Part shown: piece by piece, positions 9,036 to 17,262 of the stretch
Position numbering within the stretch: position 1 is the stretch's first letter
Layout: every line of letters begins with the position of its first letter
NCBI GenBank assembly: GCA_029778535.1
Contig: JAKOQB010000013.1
Coordinates: 1-58,446 of the forward strand
Direction of reading: 5' to 3'
Length of the DNA stretch: 58,446 nucleotides
Origin: Pseudomonadota bacterium
GTDB taxonomy: Bacteria > Pseudomonadota > Gammaproteobacteria > Burkholderiales > Burkholderiaceae_F
The notes under the pieces: generated by a model
What the model was told of the DNA's origin: nothing
Database searches by the model: none
What the model saw: only the letters and a program-made list of their open reading frames with translations
Made by a program: the position numbers and the translations under genes

Positions 9036-9434
9036 ATGAGCGCAATGGACTGGCCCGCGCTCGTCACGCTGGGCGTGCTGGCGCTGGGGTTCGCGACCGC
9101 GTGGCTGGTCGGACGCGCGCGCGTCAAGTACGGCATCAAGGCGCCCGCGACCACCGGGCACGAGATGTTCGAACGCGCGTACCGCGTGCAGATGAACACG
9201 CTGGAGAACACGGTGCTGTTCCTGCCCGCGCTGTGGCTCGCTGCGCATTACGTCGGCGCGCTGGCGGCAACGGTGCTCGGCGGCGTGTGGCTGGCCGGCC
9301 GCGTCTGGTACGCGATCGCGTACATGGCCAACCCGAAGAAGCGCGGTGCCGGCTTCACGCTCGCCTACATCGCGTGGGGGCTGATGATGATCGGCGCGGC
9401 GTGGGGCGTGCTCAACAGCCTGGCGGGCAAGTGA
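9036..9434 (+). CDS. MAPEG-family membrane protein
   Basis: Small four-helix inner-membrane protein of 132 residues. It shows the MAPEG-like sequence HEMFERAYRVQMNTLENTVLF, with the conserved R-x-Q-x-N-xx-E core, followed by LPALWLAAHYVG and GRVWYAIAYM. The human family handles eicosanoids and glutathione; bacterial members mostly have no assigned substrate. The start at 9036 follows a GAGGA Shine-Dalgarno sequence. A second ATG at 9045 is possible. The stop codon overlaps the start of the ABC exporter (TGATG), so the two are probably translationally coupled. The 215 bases between the AttH-like gene and this one contain nothing I can recognise. Confidence 0.85.
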   Translation: MSAMDWPALVTLGVLALGFATAWLVGRARVKYGIKAPATTGHEMFERAYRVQMNTLENTVLFLPALWLAAHYVGALAATVLGGVWLAGRVWYAIAYMANPKKRGAGFTLAYIAWGLMMIGAAWGVLNSLAGK

Positions 9435-11257
9435 TGGCAGTGCAGACGGCGGCGCCGGCCGCGACCCAGACCGCCGCCGCGCCGGCGCCGGCGACACGCC
9501 GGCTGCGGCCGCTGCGCGCGCTGCTGCCGTACGTCGCCGCGTATCGAAAGCAGATCGCGCTCGCGCTGCTGTTCCTGCTGCTCGCCGCCGCGAGCACATT
9601 GGCGCTGCCGTACGCGGTCAAGCTGCTGGTCGACGGCGGGCTCGCGCTGCCGGCCGGCACCGAACTCGGCACGCGGCTGGTCGCGATCCGCGAGCACTTC
9701 CTCGGCCTGTTCGGCGTGTCGGTCGCGCTCGGTCTCTTCACCGCCGCGCGCTTCTACATGGTCACCTGGATCGGCGAGCGCGTGACGACCGACCTGCGCC
9801 AGGCCGTGTACGCGCACGTGCTGCAGCAGAGCCCGCAGTTCTTCGAGACGCTGAAGACCGGCGAGGTGCTGTCGCGCCTGACCACCGACACGACGGTGAT
9901 CCAGAACGCGGTCGGCTCCAGCATCTCGATGGGCCTGCGCAACACGGTGCTCTTCCTCGGCGGCCTGGCGATGCTGATCGCGACCAGTCCGCGCCTGATG
10001 CTGACCGTGACCGGCATCATCGTGCTGGTCGTGCTGCCGGCATTGATCATCGGCCGCCGCGTGCGCAAGCTGTCGCGCGCGAGCCAGGACCGCATCGCCG
10101 ACACCAGCGGCATCGCGGGCGAGATCCTGAACGCGATCCCGATCGTGCAGAGCTTCACGCAGGAGCGCGCGGAGGCGGCGCGCTTCAGCAGCGCCAACGA
10201 GCAGGCGTTCGCGACCAGCGTGCGCCGCACCGGCACGCGCGCGGCGCTGACCGCGTTCGTGATCATCGGCGTGTTCGGTTCGCTCTTGTGGGGGCTGTAC
10301 GGCGGCGTGCAGGCTGTGCTCGCCGGCAAGACCACGGCGGGGGAGCTGTCGGAAACCGCGCTGTACATCACGCTGGTCGCGTCGAGCGTGGCGGTGCTGG
10401 CCGAGGTGTGGGGCGACCTGCTGCGCGCCGCCGGCGCGACCGAGCGGCTGATGGAACTGCTGGACGCCCGTTCGGCGATCGCCGATCCCGCGCAGCCGCG
10501 CGCGCTGCCGCCGCCGCACGGCGGCGCGCGCATCGAGTTTCAATCCGTCCGCTTCGCCTATCCGTCGCGACCGGCGCGGCCGGTGCTGCACGACCTCGCG
10601 CTCGCGGTCGAGCCCGGTCAGACGGTCGCGCTGGTCGGACCTTCGGGCGCGGGCAAGACGACGATCTTCCAGTTGCTGCAGCGGTTCTACGACATCGACG
10701 CGGGCGCCGTGCGCTTCGACGGTATCGACGTGCGGGAACTGAAGCTCTCCGATCTGCGCGGCCGCATCGCGGTCGTGCCGCAGGAGCCGGTGATCTTCTC
10801 CGGCACCGTGCTCGACAACATCCGCTACGGCCGCGCCAGCGCGACCAACGACGAGGCGATGGCCGCGGCGCGCGCCGCGTTCGTCGACGAATTCGTGCGC
10901 CAGCTTCCCGACGGCTACGCGACCTTCGTCGGCGAGCGCGGGCTGCGCCTGTCCGGCGGCCAGCGGCAGCGGATCGCGATCGCGCGCGCGATGGTCAAGG
11001 ACGCGCCGCTGCTGCTGCTCGACGAGGCCACCAGCAGCCTCGACGCCGAGAGCGAGCGCGCGGTGCAGGCCGCCCTCGAGGTCGCGATGCACGGCCGCAC
11101 CACGATCGTGATCGCGCATCGGCTGGCCACCGTGCAGCGGGCCGACCGCATCTTTGTGCTGGAGGCCGGCCGCATCGTCGATGCCGGCACGCACGCGGAA
11201 CTGGTCGCGCGCGGCGGCCTGTACGCGCGGCTGGCGGCGCTGCAGTTCGCGGCGTAG
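9434..11257 (+). CDS. ABC exporter, fused transmembrane and ATPase domains (MsbA-like)
   Basis: Half-size ABC exporter of 607 residues that would act as a dimer in the inner membrane. Residues 35-330 form the six-helix exporter domain, including the typical RxxLYxHxLxxxxxFF-like stretch (RQAVYAHVLQQSPQFFE) and the GEVLSRLTTDT motif. The ATPase domain follows: Walker A GPSGAGKT (402-409), signature LSGGQRQRIAIARAM, Walker B LLLLDEATSSLD and H-loop IAHRL. An Ala/Pro/Thr-rich N-terminal tail of about 25 residues precedes the first helix. Start and stop overlap the MAPEG gene, implying a joint transcript. Substrate unknown; lipid or drug export are the common roles in this family. Confidence 0.92.
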   Translation: MAVQTAAPAATQTAAAPAPATRRLRPLRALLPYVAAYRKQIALALLFLLLAAASTLALPYAVKLLVDGGLALPAGTELGTRLVAIREHFLGLFGVSVALGLFTAARFYMVTWIGERVTTDLRQAVYAHVLQQSPQFFETLKTGEVLSRLTTDTTVIQNAVGSSISMGLRNTVLFLGGLAMLIATSPRLMLTVTGIIVLVVLPALIIGRRVRKLSRASQDRIADTSGIAGEILNAIPIVQSFTQERAEAARFSSANEQAFATSVRRTGTRAALTAFVIIGVFGSLLWGLYGGVQAVLAGKTTAGELSETALYITLVASSVAVLAEVWGDLLRAAGATERLMELLDARSAIADPAQPRALPPPHGGARIEFQSVRFAYPSRPARPVLHDLALAVEPGQTVALVGPSGAGKTTIFQLLQRFYDIDAGAVRFDGIDVRELKLSDLRGRIAVVPQEPVIFSGTVLDNIRYGRASATNDEAMAAARAAFVDEFVRQLPDGYATFVGERGLRLSGGQRQRIAIARAMVKDAPLLLLDEATSSLDAESERAVQAALEVAMHGRTTIVIAHRLATVQRADRIFVLEAGRIVDAGTHAELVARGGLYARLAALQFAA

Positions 11258-11277
11258 TCCTTCAAAGGAGACCTGCC

Positions 11278-12426
11278 ATGCGGACCGCGATCCTCCTCGT
11301 ATCCCTGCTGTTCACCGCCTGCGCCACCCCGCCCGCGCCGATCGCGCACCCCGAGGCCCCGCTGCACGACGAACGATTTGCCGCGCCGAGCGAGCGCATC
11401 AGCGCGAACGACGTCTTCGCGCTGAGCGAGCCGATGCGGCACTTCCTGAAGACCGAAATCGCGGCCGAGATCCGGCGCAACGGCCATCAGGCCGGCCTGG
11501 CCGAGGCGCTGCACAAGCCGGGCAAGCTGAAGCTCGAATACGATTCCGCGATGACGCGCAATGCCGCGCAGGCGTTCGACGCGCGTGCCGGCAACTGCCT
11601 GTCGCTGGTGCTGATGACGGCCGCGTTCGCCAAGGAACTCGGCCTGCCGGTGCGCTACCAGAGCGCGTACCAGGAGCAGACCTGGAACCGCAGCGGCGAC
11701 CTGCTGGTGCGAAGCGGCCACATCAACATCACGCTCGGCGGGCGTCTGTTCGACGCCGGCACCACGCGCTGGCTCAGTCCGCTGACGATCGATTTCCTGC
11801 CGGCCGCCGAGATCCGCGGCCTGCGCGTGCGCGAGATCGACGAGGCGACCGTGGTCGCGATGTACATGAACAACCGCGCGGTCGAGGCGCTCGCGCAGGG
11901 GCGCATCGACGACGCGTACGGCTGGGTGCGCGAAGCGATCCGGCAGGACCCGCGGCTCGCGATCGCGTACAACACGCTCGGCGTCGTCTACCTGCGCCAC
12001 GGCGATCCGGCGCCGGCGGAACGGGTGTTCGGCTACGTGCTGGCACGCGAGCCGAACAACACGCAGGCGCTGGCGAACCTGGCGGATGCGCTCGAGCGGC
12101 AGGGCCGCACGGCGGAGGCGGAGGCGCTGCGGCACCGGCTGGCGCAACTGGAGCCCGATCCGCCGTTCCACTTCTTCAACCTCGGGCAAGCAGCGATGAA
12201 GCGCGGCGACTACCGCGCCGCGCGCGATTTGTTCGCGCGCGAGGTGGCGCGCGCCGACTACAACGCGGAATTCCATTTCTGGCTCGCGTTGGCGAACTAC
12301 CGGCTCGGCGACCTCGCAGCGGCGCGCCGGCAGCTGGCGCAGGCGCGCGACAACAGCACGTCGCGACCCGACCGCGACCTGTACGCGGCCAAGCTCGCGT
12401 GGCTGCGCAGCTACGGCGCGCAGTAG
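11278..12426 (+). CDS. TPR lipoprotein with a transglutaminase-like segment
   Basis: Predicted lipoprotein of 382 residues with a short signal sequence and a lipobox-like LFTAC (Cys15). Residues 95-165 resemble a transglutaminase/cysteine-protease core: GNCLS (Cys107), then SGHINI (His148) and FDAG (Asp159), in the order Cys-His-Asp. Residues 170-370 carry three to four tetratricopeptide repeats (AIAYNTLGVVYLRHGDPAPAE, NTQALANLADALERQGRTAE and similar). This arrangement occurs in outer-membrane-associated proteins of unknown function. The enzyme call is an inference from motif order only. A clear Shine-Dalgarno sequence (AAAGGAGA, 11264-11271) supports the start, 20 bases after the exporter gene, so it probably belongs to the same operon. 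Confidence 0.82.
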   Translation: MRTAILLVSLLFTACATPPAPIAHPEAPLHDERFAAPSERISANDVFALSEPMRHFLKTEIAAEIRRNGHQAGLAEALHKPGKLKLEYDSAMTRNAAQAFDARAGNCLSLVLMTAAFAKELGLPVRYQSAYQEQTWNRSGDLLVRSGHINITLGGRLFDAGTTRWLSPLTIDFLPAAEIRGLRVREIDEATVVAMYMNNRAVEALAQGRIDDAYGWVREAIRQDPRLAIAYNTLGVVYLRHGDPAPAERVFGYVLAREPNNTQALANLADALERQGRTAEAEALRHRLAQLEPDPPFHFFNLGQAAMKRGDYRAARDLFAREVARADYNAEFHFWLALANYRLGDLAAARRQLAQARDNSTSRPDRDLYAAKLAWLRSYGAQ

Positions 12427-12523
12427 CGCGGTTCATGCCCCGGCTCGGTCGCTTCGTCGCAGCGCCCTCGCCCGTCCGCGCCGGCGCTGGCAGACTGCGC
12501 CACCGCATTCAGTGGAGGAACCG

Positions 12524-14482
12524 ATGATTCATACGGCTCACCGGACCGCGCGCGGCTGGCTTGGCGCAGCGCTGCTCGGTCTGGCGGCGCTGGCGCAGCA
12601 GCCGGCGGCCGCGCAATCGGACACGCGGCCGCCGCAGTTTCCGATCCGCGATTTCTTCAGCAATCCGGAGCAGGCGTACTTCCGCCTGAGCGAGGACGGC
12701 CGCACGCTCGGCTTCATGCAGCCCGTGTCGATCGATGGCGGCGAGCGGCGGCTGAACGTGTTCGTGCAGCCGCTTTCGGGCAGCCGGCCGGTCGGCACGC
12801 CGCGCCGGCTCACCGCCGAGACCGCGCGCGATATCACGATCTACCACTGGAAGGGCGGCGGCACGATCCTGTATGAGAAGGACTTCGGCGGCGACGAGAA
12901 CTTCCACGTGGTCGCGGTCGACGTGAAGTCGGGCAAGGTCACGGATCTGACGCCCGGCGACGAGGTGCGCGCCAGCATCCTCGACCCGCTGCGCGACGAT
13001 CCGCATCACATCCTGGTCTCGCACAACCGCCGCGACCCGCAGGTGTTCGACGTGTACCGGATCGACCTCACCACCGGCAAGGAAACGCTGGTCGCGAAGA
13101 ACCCCGGCGACATCATCGGCTGGCAGACCGATCACGCCGGGCGCGTGCGCGTGGCCGTGCGCACCGAGGGGCTGAACACGATCCTGCTCTATCGCGCGGC
13201 TGACAAGGGCGACTTCAAGCCGATCGTCACCACCGACTACAGGACCGAGGTCGACCCGGCGTTCTTCACCGCCGACGACCGCAAGCTGTACGCGATCAGC
13301 AATCGGGCGCGCGACCGCAAGGCGCTCGTCGTCATCGACCCCGCGCACCCCGACGCCGAGAAGATGGTGTACGAGCACCCGGAAGTCGATCTGGCCGGCG
13401 CGGCGTGGTCACGGCTGCGCAAGAAGCTGACCTATGCCGAATTCCAGACCGACCGCACGGGGCGCAAGTTCTTCGACGCGCCGACCGAGCGCATCTTCGC
13501 GCGCCTCGCCGACAAGCTGCCGGGCATGGAGATCACGCTGCAGAGCGCGACGAAGGCGGAGGACAAATTCGTCGTCGCCGCCGCCAACGACCGCACGCCG
13601 GGCGCGCGCTACATCTACGACGCGAAGGCGGACACGCTGACCAAGCTCGCCGAAATCAACCCGAAGATCCCGGAAGCCGCGATGGCACCGATGCATCCGG
13701 TGACCTACGCAAGCCGCGACGGGCTGACGATCCACGGGTACCTGACGCTGCCGGTTGGCCGCACGCCGAAGAACCTCGCTTGCGTCGTCAATCCGCACGG
13801 CGGGCCGTGGGCGCGCGACGGGTGGGGCTACAACCCCGAGGTGCAGTTCCTCGCCAACCGCGGCTACTGCGTGCTGCAGATGAACTTCCGCGGCTCGACC
13901 GGCTATGGCCGCAAATTCTGGGAGGCGAGCTTCGGCCAGTGGGGTCTGGCGATGCAGAACGACATCACCGACGGTGTGCAGTGGCTGATCGACCAAGGCA
14001 TCGCCGATCCGAAGCGCGTCGGCATCTACGGCGCGAGCTACGGCGGCTACGCGACGCTCGCGGGCGTGACGTTCACGCCGGATCTTTACGCGGCGGCGGT
14101 CGACTATGTCGGCGTGTCGAACCTGTTCACCTTCATGAGCACGATCCCGCCGTACTGGAAGCCGCTGCTGCCGAAGTTCCACGACATGGTCGGCGATCCG
14201 CAGAAGGACAAGGAACGGCTCGCCGCCACCTCGCCTGCGCTGCACGCGGACAGGATCAAGACGCCGATCCTGATCGCGCAGGGCGCGCGCGATCCACGCG
14301 TGAACAAGGCGGAGAGCGACCAGATGGTGGCGGCGCTGCGCAAGCGCGGGGTGGACGTCGAGTACATCGTCAAGGACAACGAAGGCCACGGCTTTCGCAA
14401 CGAGGAAAACCAGTTCGAGTTCTACGGCGCGATGGAGGCTTTCTTCCTCAAGCACCTGAAGCCGGACGCGCCTGGCGGCTGA
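12524..14482 (+). CDS. S9-family peptidase (prolyl oligopeptidase type), secreted
   Basis: Exported serine peptidase of 652 residues. A signal peptide (LGAALLGLAALAQQPAAAQ) is followed by a beta-propeller-like region (about 45-400) and an alpha/beta-hydrolase domain. The catalytic serine is S505 in GASYGGYATL. The acid is expected in GARDPRVNK, and the histidine in NEGHGFRNEEN near the C-terminus. The propeller restricts entry to oligopeptides in this family (dipeptidyl or acylaminoacyl peptidases). Preceding the ATG at 12524 is GGAGG at correct spacing; the GTG at 12512 in the same frame lies before that site and is less likely. A monocistronic unit is likely. Exact substrate preference cannot be read from the sequence. 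Confidence 0.92.
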   Translation: MIHTAHRTARGWLGAALLGLAALAQQPAAAQSDTRPPQFPIRDFFSNPEQAYFRLSEDGRTLGFMQPVSIDGGERRLNVFVQPLSGSRPVGTPRRLTAETARDITIYHWKGGGTILYEKDFGGDENFHVVAVDVKSGKVTDLTPGDEVRASILDPLRDDPHHILVSHNRRDPQVFDVYRIDLTTGKETLVAKNPGDIIGWQTDHAGRVRVAVRTEGLNTILLYRAADKGDFKPIVTTDYRTEVDPAFFTADDRKLYAISNRARDRKALVVIDPAHPDAEKMVYEHPEVDLAGAAWSRLRKKLTYAEFQTDRTGRKFFDAPTERIFARLADKLPGMEITLQSATKAEDKFVVAAANDRTPGARYIYDAKADTLTKLAEINPKIPEAAMAPMHPVTYASRDGLTIHGYLTLPVGRTPKNLACVVNPHGGPWARDGWGYNPEVQFLANRGYCVLQMNFRGSTGYGRKFWEASFGQWGLAMQNDITDGVQWLIDQGIADPKRVGIYGASYGGYATLAGVTFTPDLYAAAVDYVGVSNLFTFMSTIPPYWKPLLPKFHDMVGDPQKDKERLAATSPALHADRIKTPILIAQGARDPRVNKAESDQMVAALRKRGVDVEYIVKDNEGHGFRNEENQFEFYGAMEAFFLKHLKPDAPGG

Positions 14483-14492
14483 CGCGCCCGCT

Positions 14493-14729
14493 TCAAGGCG
14501 AGATCACCATCGTGCTCGCCATGCGCGGCAGATCGCGCGCCAGCCGGCCGTCCTGCAACGCTTGTTCGGCGTTCGCGCGCAACAACCCGCCCTCGGGCAG
14601 GTCGCCCGGGGCGGGACGGAAATGGTTGACGCCGGTGTCGAACTGCTCTTCGCATGGCCGCGGAATCGTCAGTCCGCGCGTCGGTCCGACTTGCCCCGGG
14701 TCACCGTCCGAAGGGGTGCTTAGAATCAA
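14493..14729 (-). other. possible gene remnant in the peptidase-thyA gap
   Basis: The 339 bases between the peptidase gene and thyA hold no recognised gene. On the minus strand an open frame of 78 codons, with only a TTG start, reads protein-like in its second half (FDTGVNHFRPAPGDLPEGG, then LLRANAEQALQDGRLARDLP). This could be the C-terminus of a decayed gene or a small unknown protein. I do not recognise the family. Apart from this and a TAGAAT hexamer at 14721-14726 that might be the thyA -10 element, I see nothing in the gap. Confidence 0.25.
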
Positions 14730-14821
14730 ACCACGTCAGCCAATCGGATCCGCGCGCAATGAAGATGCCCCCATTGCCAACTGCACCCAAGCGCCGCAGG
14801 CGCGCCTGAGCCCGGATGATC

Positions 14822-15616
14822 ATGCGTCAGTACGAAGACTTCATGCGCCATGTATTCGAGCACGGCGTCGACAAGCGCGACCGCACCGGCACCGGCACGC
14901 GGTCGGTGTTCGGCTACCAGATGCGTTTCCCGCTGCGCGAGGGGTTCCCGCTCGTCACGACCAAGAAGCTGCACATGCGCTCGATCATCCACGAGCTGCT
15001 GTGGTTCCTGCGCGGCGACTCGAACGTCCGTTACCTGCACGAGCACAACGTGACGATCTGGGACGAATGGGCGCGTCCCGACGGCGAGTTAGGCCCCGTG
15101 TATGGCGTGCAATGGCGCTCGTGGCCGACGCCACACGGCGGCCACATCGACCAGATGGCGCAGGTGCTCGAGCAGATCAGGAGGAATCCCGATTCGCGCC
15201 GGCTGATCGTGTCGGCGTGGAACGTCGGCGACATTCCGAAGATGGCGCTGCCGCCCTGCCATCTGCTGTTCCAGTTCTACGTGGCGAACGGCGCGCTGTC
15301 GTGCCAGCTTTACCAGAGGAGCTGCGACATCTTCCTCGGCGTGCCGTTCAACATCGCGTCCTACGCGCTGCTCACGCACATGGTCGCGCAGCAGTGCGAT
15401 CTCGAGGCCGGCGACTTCGTCTGGGTCGGCGGCGACTGCCACATCTACAGCAACCACTTCGACCAGGTGCGCGAGCAGCTGGCGCGCGCGCCGAAGCCGT
15501 ATCCGCAGCTCGTGATCAAGCGCAAGCCGCCGACGCTGTTCGAATACCGGTACGAGGACTTCGAGTTCGCCGGCTACGACCCGCACCCGCACATCAAGGC
15601 GCCGGTCGCCGTCTGA
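14822..15616 (+). CDS. thyA: thymidylate synthase
   Basis: Converts dUMP and methylene-tetrahydrofolate to dTMP and dihydrofolate in the cytoplasm. From the ATG at 14822 the protein is 264 residues, the same length as E. coli ThyA, and begins MRQYEDFMR like its homologues. An in-frame ATG at 14816 would add two residues. Visible landmarks are [11 protein letters not shown], the catalytic Cys146 in [11 protein letters not shown], the phosphate-binding RRL ([10 protein letters not shown]), and the dUMP ligand region [12 protein letters not shown], followed by HIYSNHFDQ. The dihydrofolate it produces is recycled by FolA, encoded about 4.2 kb downstream. The stop codon overlaps the start of the CMD-family gene (TGATG). 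Confidence 0.98.
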   Translation: MRQYEDFMRHVFEHGVDKRDRTGTGTRSVFGYQMRFPLREGFPLVTTKKLHMRSIIHELLWFLRGDSNVRYLHEHNVTIWDEWARPDGELGPVYGVQWRSWPTPHGGHIDQMAQVLEQIRRNPDSRRLIVSAWNVGDIPKMALPPCHLLFQFYVANGALSCQLYQRSCDIFLGVPFNIASYALLTHMVAQQCDLEAGDFVWVGGDCHIYSNHFDQVREQLARAPKPYPQLVIKRKPPTLFEYRYEDFEFAGYDPHPHIKAPVAV

Positions 15617-16149
15617 TGCCGAGGATTCCGTATCGCGATGACCGCGATCCCGCGATCGCCGAACTGGTCGCAGCGATCCGCGCGCGCCGCGGCGGCAAGC
15701 TGCTGAACCTCGACCGGATGCTGCTTCACAGCCCGCCGTTTGCGCGCGGCTGGAACGCGCTGCTGCGCGCGGTGCGGCGCGAGCTGGAACTGTCGCCGCG
15801 CATCCGCGAACTGGCGATCTGCGCGGTGGCAAGACTGAATCGCGCCGAGTACGAGTGGCAGCAGCACGCGCCGGCGTTTCTCGCCGCGGGCGGACGCCGG
15901 GATCAGCTCGATGCGCTCGAAGATGTCGATGCCGCGTGCAGCGACGCACTCTTCGACGAGGCGGAGCGCGCCGCGCTCGCGCTGACCGTCGAAATGACGC
16001 GCACCGTTGCGGTCGGCGCAGAAACCTTCGCCCGCGCACGCGCGCTCTTCCCCGAGCGGGAACTGGTCGAGCTGGTCGGCACGATCGCCACCTACAACAT
16101 GGTGTCGCGTTTCCTGGTCGCGCTCGACGTGACGCAGGAAGGCGAATAG
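15616..16149 (+). CDS. carboxymuconolactone decarboxylase (CMD)-family protein
   Basis: A 177-residue cytoplasmic protein. The central helix pair ELSPRIRELAICAVARLNRAEYEW followed by QQHAP matches the CMD/AhpD helical domain (E-xx-ILxVAxLxxxxYEWxxH pattern). The CXXC peroxidatic motif of AhpD is absent, so alkyl-hydroperoxide reduction is unlikely. Related proteins include gamma-carboxymuconolactone decarboxylase and many of unknown function. No protocatechuate pathway genes are nearby. The start codon overlaps the thyA stop, so the gene is probably translated by coupling to thyA. It converges with the 3-hydroxyacyl-CoA dehydrogenase gene, only three bases separating the two. Confidence 0.8.
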   Translation: MPRIPYRDDRDPAIAELVAAIRARRGGKLLNLDRMLLHSPPFARGWNALLRAVRRELELSPRIRELAICAVARLNRAEYEWQQHAPAFLAAGGRRDQLDALEDVDAACSDALFDEAERAALALTVEMTRTVAVGAETFARARALFPERELVELVGTIATYNMVSRFLVALDVTQEGE

Positions 16150-16152
16150 CGG

Positions 16153-17091
16153 TCAGCGGCGCCGCGGCAGCTCGTTCTGCAGCAATTCCATTCCCGCCAG
16201 CAGCAGGCCTTCGTAGCGCGCTTTCTCCGCGCGAATCGATGCTTCGTCCCACGCGTAAAACCCGCGGCCGGTCTTCATGCCGAGGCGGCCGGCGGCGACC
16301 TTGTCGCGCAGCACGCGCGCGGGCTCGGCGTCGTTCGCCAGCGTCGGATACATCGTCGCCGCGGCCGCCGTGTGCACGTCGATCCCGGCATGGTCGCGCT
16401 GCAGGCACGGCCCCGCGGCGAGGAAGCGCAAGCCGAAACCGAAGCGCACCGCGGCGTCGATGTCCTCCGGCGTCGCGACGCCCGAGTCGATCAGCGCGAA
16501 CGCCTCCCGTGCGAGCGCGTGCTGCAGCCGGTTGGCGAGGAAGCCCGGGATGTCGCGGCGCACGTGCACCGGAACGCGGCCGAGCGCACGCATCAACTCG
16601 AACAGCTTCTCCGGCAGGCCGGCGTCGGTCGCGTCCGACCGGATCACCTCGACCAGCGGCACCAGGTGCGCGGGCAGGAAGAAGTGCAGCCCCAGCATGG
16701 GCTCGCGCGTCTTCAGACCGGCCGCAATGTCGCTGATCGGAAAGCTCGAACTGTTGCTGGTCAGGATGCAGTCGGCGCGCGCGAGTTGCTCCAGTTGCGC
16801 GAACACGGCCTGCTTCAGCTCCAGCTTCTCCGGCACGCATTCGACGACGAGCCCGACCCGCGCCCACGGCGCGTGCTCGAGGCGGCCGTGCACGTGCAGG
16901 CGGTCGAGTGCAGCGCGCGCATCGATCTGCTGCGCGCCACCGGCGAAACGCTGCGGCAGCTTCGCGCGCGCGGCTTCGGCCGGTTCGACCACGTGCGCAT
17001 CCCAGCCGCCCGCGGCGAACACGAGCGCCACGTCGGCGCCCATGTTGCCGCCGCCGATAATGGCGACGCACCGATGATCGAATCCGTTCAT
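16153..17091 (-). CDS. 3-hydroxyacyl-CoA dehydrogenase family protein, NAD-dependent
   Basis: Oxidoreductase of 312 residues acting on 3-hydroxyacyl-CoA or a related hydroxy acid. The N-terminal Rossmann domain begins VAIIGGGNMGADVALVFAAG (GxGxxG variant). The catalytic segment LTSNSSSFPISDIA and LGLHFFLPAHLVPLVEVI with the active-site histidine match the family, as do RDIPGFLANRLQHALAREA and GMKTGRGFYAWD at the C-terminus. It lacks an enoyl-CoA hydratase domain, so it is the short monofunctional form, similar also to L-gulonate or carnitine dehydrogenases. The ATG at 17091 follows a TATTCT box by 8 bases with no Shine-Dalgarno sequence. The gene is divergent from the dehydratase gene; together they could serve breakdown of a sugar-acid or hydroxy-acid. 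Confidence 0.88.
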   Translation of the reverse strand: MNGFDHRCVAIIGGGNMGADVALVFAAGGWDAHVVEPAEAARAKLPQRFAGGAQQIDARAALDRLHVHGRLEHAPWARVGLVVECVPEKLELKQAVFAQLEQLARADCILTSNSSSFPISDIAAGLKTREPMLGLHFFLPAHLVPLVEVIRSDATDAGLPEKLFELMRALGRVPVHVRRDIPGFLANRLQHALAREAFALIDSGVATPEDIDAAVRFGFGLRFLAAGPCLQRDHAGIDVHTAAAATMYPTLANDAEPARVLRDKVAAGRLGMKTGRGFYAWDEASIRAEKARYEGLLLAGMELLQNELPRRR

Positions 17092-17142
17092 CGCCGCCGA
17101 GAATACACTTCGCGCCACGTTGAATGACGAGCGGCCCGCGCC

Positions 17143-17216
17143 GTCGTCCCTGCGCAAGCGGGGACCCAGCGACTTTCGCTTCGAAGCCTCTGGATTTCCG
17201 CTTGCGCGGGAATGAC
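17143..17216. repeat. dispersed palindromic repeat, GCGCAAGCGG family
   Basis: Imperfect inverted repeat with arms of about 27 bases: GTCGTCCCTGCGCAAGCGGG... at 17143 and CTGGATTTCCGCTTGCGCGG... ending at 17216, with about 20 bases between. It sits in the gap between the divergent dehydrogenase and dehydratase genes. The core GCGCAAGCGG is shared with the element at 29040, and the related GCGCAGG core occurs at 26922, 34374 and 43110. Confidence 0.8.
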
Positions 17217-17262
17217 TCGCGCGGGTGAGCGCCGGAGCACAGATTTCAAGAAGAAGACGACG

